Part shown: one piece after another, positions 58,572 through 64,000 of the stretch | How the letters are laid out: every line of letters begins with the position of its first letter | How positions within the stretch are numbered: the stretch's first letter is position 1 | From: an uncultured Eubacteriales bacterium | GTDB lineage: Bacteria; Bacillota; Clostridia; Christensenellales; Borkfalkiaceae | Assembly (NCBI GenBank): GCA_900540805.1 | Contig: UQHL01000001.1 | Location: forward strand, 186,001-250,000 | DNA: 64,000 bases | Reading direction: 5' to 3' | Made by a program: the position numbers and the translations under genes | The notes under the pieces: generated by a model | Seen by the model: the letters and a program-made list of their open reading frames with translations, nothing else | The model's database searches: none | What the model was told of the DNA's origin: nothing

Positions 58572-59756
58572 TCAAAACTTTCTCCAAACCATTTTGTTGA
58601 CGACGCCCGTGTACGATTGAATAATCTTAACTACTTTCGTCGAAACATTTTCGTCCGTATAATCGGGTACGGGAATTCCATAGTCCTCGCTATCGTTCAT
58701 TTCTACTGCCGTATCCACCGCCTGCAAAAGCGATTGTTCGTCGATCCCCGCAAGAATAAAGCAACCCTTATCCAACGCTTCCGGACGCTCCGTACTGGTG
58801 CGAATACACACTGCGGGAAAAGGTTTTCCGATACTCGTGAAATAACTGCTCTCTTCGGGTAACGTACCGCTGTCCGACACCACCGCATACGCGTTCATCT
58901 GCAAATGATTATAATCGTGAAATCCCAAAGGCTCGTGCCGGATCACTCGCCTATCAAGTTTGAATCCGCTTTGTTCCAGACGCTTTTTGCTTCTTGGATG
59001 GCAGGAATACAAGATCGGCATATCGTATTTCTCCGCCAATTTATTGATTGCGTTGAACAGCGACAGGAAATTCTTCTCCGTGTCGATGTTTTCTTCCCGA
59101 TGCGCCGAAAGCAAAATATATTTTTTTGGTTGCAAGTCGAGCTTTTTGAGAATGTCACTCCCTTCGATTTCTTTCAAATTGTCATGCAATACTTCTGCCA
59201 TCGGACTTCCCGTGACATACGTTCTTTCTTTGGGCAGCCCGCATTCGGCAAGATACCTTCTTGCATGTTCCGAATACGCCATATTGACGTCGGAAATGAT
59301 GTCGACTATACGTCGATTGGTTTCCTCGGGCAAACACTCATCCTTGCAGCGGTTCCCCGCCTCCATATGAAAAATAGGAATATGCAGCCTTTTGGCCGCG
59401 ATCGCCGAAAGACAGGAGTTGGTATCCCCCAAGATCAAAAGCGCATCGGGCTGTACCTGCGACATCAATTTATAAGAACAGTTGATGATATTCCCCACCG
59501 TCGCGCCGAGATCGTCGCCTACCGCATCCATATAAACCTCGGGCTCTTTCAGCTTCAGATCATGAAAAAATACGCCGTTGAGATTATAATCGTAATTTTG
59601 TCCCGTATGAGCAAGAATACAATCAAAATAGGTGCGGCATTTATTTATTACCGCAGCCAAACGGATAATTTCAGGACGAGTTCCGACAATGATGAGAAGT
59701 TTGAGTTTTCCGTTGTCCGCAAATTTGATATCCGAATAATCAAGTTTGATTTGCAT
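58572..59756 (-). CDS. capG: UDP-N-acetylglucosamine 2-epimerase family (CapG/WecB/FnlC)
   Basis: 394 residues. LKLLIIVGTRPEIIRLAAVI at the start, FHMEAGNRCKDECLPEETNR with the catalytic Asp/Glu, LLSAHREENID, and SDSGTLPEESSYF (UDP-binding). With capE and capF it completes UDP-N-acetyl-L-fucosamine synthesis: CapG performs the final 2-epimerisation. Last gene of the leftward cluster, 13 bases after the acetyltransferase. Confidence 0.9.
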   Translation of the reverse strand: MQIKLDYSDIKFADNGKLKLLIIVGTRPEIIRLAAVINKCRTYFDCILAHTGQNYDYNLNGVFFHDLKLKEPEVYMDAVGDDLGATVGNIINCSYKLMSQVQPDALLILGDTNSCLSAIAAKRLHIPIFHMEAGNRCKDECLPEETNRRIVDIISDVNMAYSEHARRYLAECGLPKERTYVTGSPMAEVLHDNLKEIEGSDILKKLDLQPKKYILLSAHREENIDTEKNFLSLFNAINKLAEKYDMPILYSCHPRSKKRLEQSGFKLDRRVIRHEPLGFHDYNHLQMNAYAVVSDSGTLPEESSYFTSIGKPFPAVCIRTSTERPEALDKGCFILAGIDEQSLLQAVDTAVEMNDSEDYGIPVPDYTDENVSTKVVKIIQSYTGVVNKMVWRKF

Positions 59757-59769
59757 ATTCTATACCTTT

Positions 59770-60314
59770 TCAAAAATATATTCCTTTAGATTTTCCTGTA
59801 TAGTTAAAAATTTTTTTTAATTCTTTATCTTTTTCTTTACCTTTTAGATGTCCCACATGCAGCGATTCCTTCTGAATTTTTTCAAAATATTCTTCAGTAG
59901 TTTTAATAACCCGGGCAGGGACGCCAACCACAACTGAATTGTCCGGAATATTTTTTGTGACAACCGCCCCCGCTCCGATTATTACCTTATTTCCAACGGT
60001 TACTCCTGGAAGTATAATAACATTATTGCCAATATATACATCGTCACCTATTGTAATAGGTTTTGTTATTTCCAAATCAGGTACTTGGCTTCTGAAAAGT
60101 AACGTGCCCCCATCATGTGTAATGAATTTTACACCGTCTGTAATATGTACATGATTTCCAAGAGTAATTATCCACGGTTCCGTGCTCCACTCAACACTCC
60201 CGTAGATATACACCCCCCCCCGCAATTTACGCCAATCTTTTTTGCGTACTTTACAGGGTTAAATTTCCCAATAATTTTTCGATAGAGCATACGATATATT
60301 TTTTTTATATTCAT
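59770..60314 (-). pseudogene. Hexapeptide-repeat acetyltransferase, frameshifted at a poly-G tract
   Basis: Full gene would start at ATG 60314 (four-base overlap with the capF stop) and end at 59770: 545 bases, one short of a whole number of codons. The N-terminal frame reads to ...KKIGVNC and meets nine G; the remaining frame continues as [20 protein letters not shown] with hexapeptide repeats ([34 protein letters not shown]) of the maltose/WcaF/VatD acetyltransferase group. A tenth G would restore 181 residues. Probable O- or N-acetyl transfer to the polysaccharide; switched off or damaged here. Confidence 0.85.
60213..60221. repeat. Nine-base C tract (G on the coding strand)
   Basis: Uninterrupted run of nine C within codons about 32-34 of the acetyltransferase; the frame is broken exactly here. 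A homopolymer of this length is a typical slipped-strand contingency site, or a sequencing/assembly error. Confidence 0.9.
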
Positions 60315-61516
60315 TTTTCCACCTCTTCGTAAAAAGTATCAGGATGCGCAACATCAAACAGCTCGTTCGCCCACATCACCGTCACTAAATTTTCCGTTTC
60401 GCTTAAATTGATAATGTTATGCGTATAGCCCGGCAACATATGCACCGCTTCTATTTTATCGCCGCTCACCTCAAAATTCAGTACTTCGTCCGTGCCGATC
60501 TTCCGTTCCTGAATAAGCCCGTGGCCGCTGACGACGATAAAAAACTCCCACTTACTGTTGTGCCAATGCTGTCCTTTTGTGACGCCGGGTTTGCTGATGT
60601 TTACACTGAATTGTCCGCAATTTTTCGTCTTTAACAGTTCTGTAAAGCTCCCTCTTGCATCCTCGTTCATTTTCAAGGGAAACGACACTTTCTCTTTCGG
60701 CAAATAAGAAAGATAGGTAGAATACAACTTCTTCGCAAAGCTGTTGTCTGCAATCTCAGGCATCAGGAGCGTTTGCGGCTGCGTTTTGAAACTTTCAAGC
60801 AGATCTGCAATCTCCCCCAATGTTATATAATAAGTGGTGGGAACCGCACAATATCTTCCTTTCTCTTTTAATATTGTCTTCACGCCGTCAAACTCGCAGC
60901 TGTGAGCCCTGCCTTCCAGCGCATCCAGCATTTCCTGTACCAAATCGTCAATATAGAGAAGTTCCAGCTCCGTCGCACGGTCATTGACAGTAATGGAAAG
61001 ATCGTTGGCAATGTTGTAACAAAATGTAGCCACGGCGCTGTTGTAATTGGGGCGACACCACTTTCCGAAAAGATTTGGAAAGCGATAGATAAGTACCCGG
61101 GTGCCTATTTCCTGGGCATAATTGAAAAATAATTCCTCGCCTGCCAACTTTGATTTTCCGTAATCGCTCTGCCCATACCTGCCGATGAGCGTCGCCTGAA
61201 TGGAGCTTGACAGCATTACGGGACAAATATTTTTATGCTTTTTGAGCGCATCAAGCAGAGTACTCGCAAATCCGAAATTCCCTTTCATGAATTCCGTTTG
61301 ATCTTTCGGTCGATTTACGCCTGCAAGATTAAAGACAAAATCCGCTTTGGCGCAATATTCGTCTAATAGTTCAATCTCCGTATTGACATCATATTCATAA
61401 ATTTCGTCTATGCGGAGATTGGGACGGGTTTTGTCTTTCCCTTCCTTTATATTTTTTAAGGCATAACAGAGATTTTTTCCGACAAATCCCGCTGATCCCG
61501 TGATTAAAATATTCAT
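60311..61516 (-). CDS. capF: CapF-like bifunctional reductase (UDP-L-FucNAc pathway)
   Basis: 401 residues. N-terminal SDR: MNILITGSAGFVGKNLCYAL, active-site region SSSIQATLIGRYGQSDYGKS (Tyr-x-x-x-Lys). C-terminal cupin (about 275-400) with GQHWHNSKWEFFIVVSGHGL carrying the metal His. CapF reduces and epimerises the product of CapE to UDP-2-acetamido-2,6-dideoxy-L-talose. Nine bases after the capE stop. Confidence 0.92.
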   Translation of the reverse strand: MNILITGSAGFVGKNLCYALKNIKEGKDKTRPNLRIDEIYEYDVNTEIELLDEYCAKADFVFNLAGVNRPKDQTEFMKGNFGFASTLLDALKKHKNICPVMLSSSIQATLIGRYGQSDYGKSKLAGEELFFNYAQEIGTRVLIYRFPNLFGKWCRPNYNSAVATFCYNIANDLSITVNDRATELELLYIDDLVQEMLDALEGRAHSCEFDGVKTILKEKGRYCAVPTTYYITLGEIADLLESFKTQPQTLLMPEIADNSFAKKLYSTYLSYLPKEKVSFPLKMNEDARGSFTELLKTKNCGQFSVNISKPGVTKGQHWHNSKWEFFIVVSGHGLIQERKIGTDEVLNFEVSGDKIEAVHMLPGYTHNIINLSETENLVTVMWANELFDVAHPDTFYEEVEK

Positions 61517-61525
61517 GATTTTATT

Positions 61526-62572
61526 TTACTTGCTTTTCTTGAAACTGTCAAGCTCATCTTTGATGTATTGCAAAGAAGCGATCTTTTCTTTCGTTTCTTC
61601 TACATTTAATAATCTGGTATTATTGGAGTTAAATTCGGTAAGCAGATTTCTCTCCGTATCCCCTTGTTTAAAATATTTATCGTAATTCAAACCGCGTTTG
61701 TCGCAAGGAACGCGATAAAAATTGCCCATATCGATCGCATGAGCGCATTCCTCGTTTGTAAGCAGGGTTTCGTACATCTTTTCGCCGTGACGAATACCGA
61801 TTACTTTGATGTTCTCTTTCTTCCCCCCGAATAGTTCGCAAACGGCTTCCGCCTGCGTTTGAATCGTACATGCCGGTGCTTTTTGGACGAGGATATCGCC
61901 GCTTGTCCCATGCTCAAACGCAAATAATACAAGATCGACGGCTTCGTCCAATGACATGATAAAACGGGTCATATTACCGTCGGTAATCGTGATGGGATTA
62001 CCCGACTTTATCTGTTCAATCCAAAGAGGAATGACGCTGCCGCGCGAACACATAACGTTTCCGTAGCGAGTGCAACAAATTTTCGTCGTGGTAGTCGTGC
62101 GAGATTTCGCTACAATGACTTTTTCCATCATCGCCTTTGAGGTGCCCATCGCATTGACGGGGTAAGCGGCTTTATCCGTGGAAAGGCATATAACCGTCTT
62201 TACACCTTCGTCAATAGCCGCCGTAAGAACGTTTTCCGTTCCGAGAACGTTCGTTTTGACCGCTTCAATGGGAAAGAATTCGCAACTCGGTACCTGTTTA
62301 AGCGCCGCCGCGTGAAAGATATAGTCCACCCCATGCATAGCATTTTTTACAGAGGCGATATCGCGTACATCGCCAATATAGAATTTTATTTTTTCCGCTA
62401 CTTCCGGCATTTTTGCCTGGAACTCATGACGCATGTCGTCCTGCTTCTTCTCATCGCGGGAAAAAATACGGATTTCTCCAATGTCTGTCTTCAAAAAGCG
62501 GTTAAGTACAGCATTGCCGAAACTCCCCGTTCCGCCTGTTATCATTAATGTTTTTTTTACAAAAATTTTCAT
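61526..62572 (-). CDS. capE: CapE/FnlA UDP-GlcNAc 4,6-dehydratase/5-epimerase
   Basis: 348 residues. Extended SDR: LMITGGTGSFGNAVLNRFLK, HAAALKQVPSCEFFP, and the unusual active site STDKAAYPVNAMGTSKAMME, where Met replaces the usual Tyr of YxxxK in this inverting group. First committed step of UDP-L-FucNAc synthesis. AAGGAG seven bases before the ATG. Confidence 0.93.
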   Translation of the reverse strand: MKIFVKKTLMITGGTGSFGNAVLNRFLKTDIGEIRIFSRDEKKQDDMRHEFQAKMPEVAEKIKFYIGDVRDIASVKNAMHGVDYIFHAAALKQVPSCEFFPIEAVKTNVLGTENVLTAAIDEGVKTVICLSTDKAAYPVNAMGTSKAMMEKVIVAKSRTTTTTKICCTRYGNVMCSRGSVIPLWIEQIKSGNPITITDGNMTRFIMSLDEAVDLVLFAFEHGTSGDILVQKAPACTIQTQAEAVCELFGGKKENIKVIGIRHGEKMYETLLTNEECAHAIDMGNFYRVPCDKRGLNYDKYFKQGDTERNLLTEFNSNNTRLLNVEETKEKIASLQYIKDELDSFKKSK

Positions 62573-62610
62573 TTAAATACTCCTTAATATGAATGCAACT
62601 GTTCATCTAA

Positions 62611-63765
62611 TTATTTCTTAAATGTAACCCTTAATTTATTATAGATTATTGATATTAATCGTCTGATTTTCCCCCCGTGAAATCTTTTAACAACAACATA
62701 ATTAAAACCCTTTGAATAATCTTTCCAAAATGCATCATATTCCTTCGACTTAGATACCGATCTTGTTAAATGTGGTTGAGTTGTATCTTCGATATTGACC
62801 GGGAAATAATTCATCTTATCCTTGATTAAATCAAATATTTTTATTCCCTTTTCTGAATTAATCATTGCAAACGATACCCCTTTTTTATCAAATTTTTCAG
62901 GGTGACTTTTATCAAGTCCCCAAAAATCCCCCATAGTAATATCACCAACGCGATCTTTTGTTGCAAACTTACAAGTGTAACATGATTCCCTTAAACACAT
63001 ATTCGAGAGAAAAAATCTCTTGTATAATTGTGATTCATAGCTTTGATTATCAACAGTTCCATCTTCAAAAACATTTGATTCTGTATATACATTCCACCCT
63101 TTTATTTTATCTCTAAAGATATGCATTAATATTTTTTTATTTGCTTTTTTTTCAGCATAAAAGATGTAATCATGTAGAATCAAAGGACTTACTACACCAT
63201 GACAAATAAAATCAACCACAGTTAGATTTTTTGTATTTATTCTTTTAGCAGAAAGGAATAATTTAAGTGCAGCACACTGACAAGGAGTTCCAACAAAAAA
63301 GACCAAAGTATTTCTCTTTAAATCAGATGAAATAGAATTATATACTCCATCCAAATTACTTTGACTATATTTTGCTCCCCTCATTGCCGAATAATCTTCT
63401 GTAACTCTTATATGCTTTATTTCACCATTCTTAAAAATTGCGCCGTATATTGCCCCACGATTTTTTATATAATAATCTGCAATCAGTGAAAATAATCCTC
63501 CCGATGTACTTTGAAGTCTCTCTTCCTCATCATTATTAACAACTCCATATATGCCCCTGGCCGTTTTTTTCTCTAACTTCTCATTTTTTACAGGACATGC
63601 TTGAGTACATAGTCCACAATTCACACATAGTGCTTTGTCAATAGTCGGATATAAAAATCCTTTATCATCATTCTTCATAGATATCGCATTATATGAGCAA
63701 ATATGCAGACATGCTGCACAACCATAGCATTCATTTTTCTTGATTTGTTCAATAATATTATTCAT
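62611..63765 (-). CDS. Ferredoxin/F420-dehydrogenase beta-subunit-like protein
   Basis: 384 residues. Two [4Fe-4S] motifs at the N-terminus (CYGCAACLHICSY and CVNCGLCTQACPV), then a FrhB/FdhB_C domain (FFVGTPCQCAALKLFLSAKR; LRESCYTCKFATKDRVGDIT). These proteins are common in capsule loci, usually beside pyruvyltransferases; an electron-transfer role in polysaccharide modification is inferred. ATG 63765 has GGTGA upstream; GTG 63774 is the alternative. Confidence 0.85.
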   Translation of the reverse strand: MNNIIEQIKKNECYGCAACLHICSYNAISMKNDDKGFLYPTIDKALCVNCGLCTQACPVKNEKLEKKTARGIYGVVNNDEEERLQSTSGGLFSLIADYYIKNRGAIYGAIFKNGEIKHIRVTEDYSAMRGAKYSQSNLDGVYNSISSDLKRNTLVFFVGTPCQCAALKLFLSAKRINTKNLTVVDFICHGVVSPLILHDYIFYAEKKANKKILMHIFRDKIKGWNVYTESNVFEDGTVDNQSYESQLYKRFFLSNMCLRESCYTCKFATKDRVGDITMGDFWGLDKSHPEKFDKKGVSFAMINSEKGIKIFDLIKDKMNYFPVNIEDTTQPHLTRSVSKSKEYDAFWKDYSKGFNYVVVKRFHGGKIRRLISIIYNKLRVTFKK

Positions 63766-63770
63766 AATAT

Positions 63771-64000
63771 TCACCGATTGTGTTTCAAAAAAAATTTAGG
63801 CATTCTCATCAAATCTCTATTAATAATACAGTTTGCACCAAATACAATTATTACATATACTATCAATAAAATAAAACCATAAAGAAAAAATATTGAATAT
63901 TTATCAATTCTAAATTCAAGAAGTGGAGCAATAATCACCGTAAGTATAAAAATTGAATAATTAACTCCTATCGTTAAAAGAGTCTTTAATGGGCTTCGTT
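63771..64000 (-). CDS. C-terminal end of a polysaccharide flippase-like membrane protein (5' end outside window)
   Basis: About 75 codons ending at TGA 63773-63771. Contains two hydrophobic segments (IFILTVIIAPLLEFRI and IFFLYGFILLIVYVIIVFGA) and a basic tail ending MRMPKFFLKHNR. Location in a capsule cluster and shape suggest a Wzx/PST flippase C-terminus. AT-rich compared with the rest of the window. Confidence 0.6.
   Translation of the reverse strand, partial: RSPLKTLLTIGVNYSIFILTVIIAPLLEFRIDKYSIFFLYGFILLIVYVIIVFGANCIINRDLMRMPKFFLKHNR

Noticed and set aside
1..64000. CRISPR arrays, rRNA genes, complete tRNA genes and insertion-sequence transposases
   Set aside because: None seen: the direct repeats present have no unique spacers, and no transposase-like frame was recognised.

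Overview
The window is about 64 kb of a Bacillota (Clostridia-like) chromosome. The evidence is a ClpC-McsA-McsB set, a SigB/SigF-type partner-switching operon, a CotF-like coat protein, DegV and DUF6809-type proteins, a class 3 prolyl-tRNA synthetase and Shine-Dalgarno/sigma-A signals of low-GC Gram-positive style in DNA that is itself fairly GC-rich. An uncultured gut Clostridia lineage (Christensenellales-like) is my inference; no marker here fixes it. Most promoters follow a strict TTGAnn-17-TAnnnT pattern.

Layout. 1-7.4 kb: YjdF-like membrane protein (cut by the window edge), MscL with an unusual insert, a zinc-ribbon membrane protein, a GH36-like probable pseudoenzyme, two small genes, endonuclease III, a DUF3343/cysteine-desulfurase divergent pair and two small genes. 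7.4-13.4 kb: a compact shikimate operon aroC-aroB-aroA-aroE-aroQ-aroK ending in an SDR reductase; DAHP synthase is not in it. 13.6-18.6 kb: clpC, mcsB, mcsA preceded by an HTH-membrane protein where ctsR is usually found. 19-29 kb: DegV proteins (one drastically shortened), proS, a flavin-binding oxidase, phosphohexomutase plus transketolase, a nitroreductase and an SPFH/ribbon-helix-helix pair. 29.4-37.6 kb: an S41 protease, a PucR-type regulator, a large membrane protein, a nitroreductase, an anti-sigma/sigma/anti-anti-sigma operon and a HAD-IIA phosphatase. 37.9-45.4 kb: AraM-like dehydrogenase, ArsP_2-like exporter, tsaD, prfB, secA. 45.6-54.2 kb: birA, a DUF6809-like gene, bioY with a BirA operator, metK, a radical SAM enzyme, an ABC-F ATPase and a GntR-controlled ABC transporter. 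54.4-55.5 kb: a lipoprotein esterase.

At 55.69-55.74 kb the 3' half of a tRNA-Ser(UGA) gene lies beside its own terminator without a 5' half. This reads as the displaced end of a tRNA-integrated element. To its right are direct repeats, two excisionase-like HTH genes, a mobile-element-type hypothetical, an array of GGTGAYAGGT repeats, a decayed gene, and from 58.5 kb a more AT-rich surface-polysaccharide cluster (capG, acetyltransferase, capF, capE, a ferredoxin/F420-dehydrogenase-like protein, flippase end) predicted to make UDP-N-acetyl-L-fucosamine. The acetyltransferase is broken by a nine-base C/G run, which suggests phase variation. The matching intact tRNA and the integrase, if present, lie beyond base 64000.

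Recurrent themes are: several genes whose -10 box sits directly before the start codon with no Shine-Dalgarno (leaderless mRNAs); tandem 35-43 bp duplications at gene starts and ends; and homologues that have lost catalytic motifs (GH36-like protein, RsbW-like protein, BirA ligase domain, AraM-like protein).
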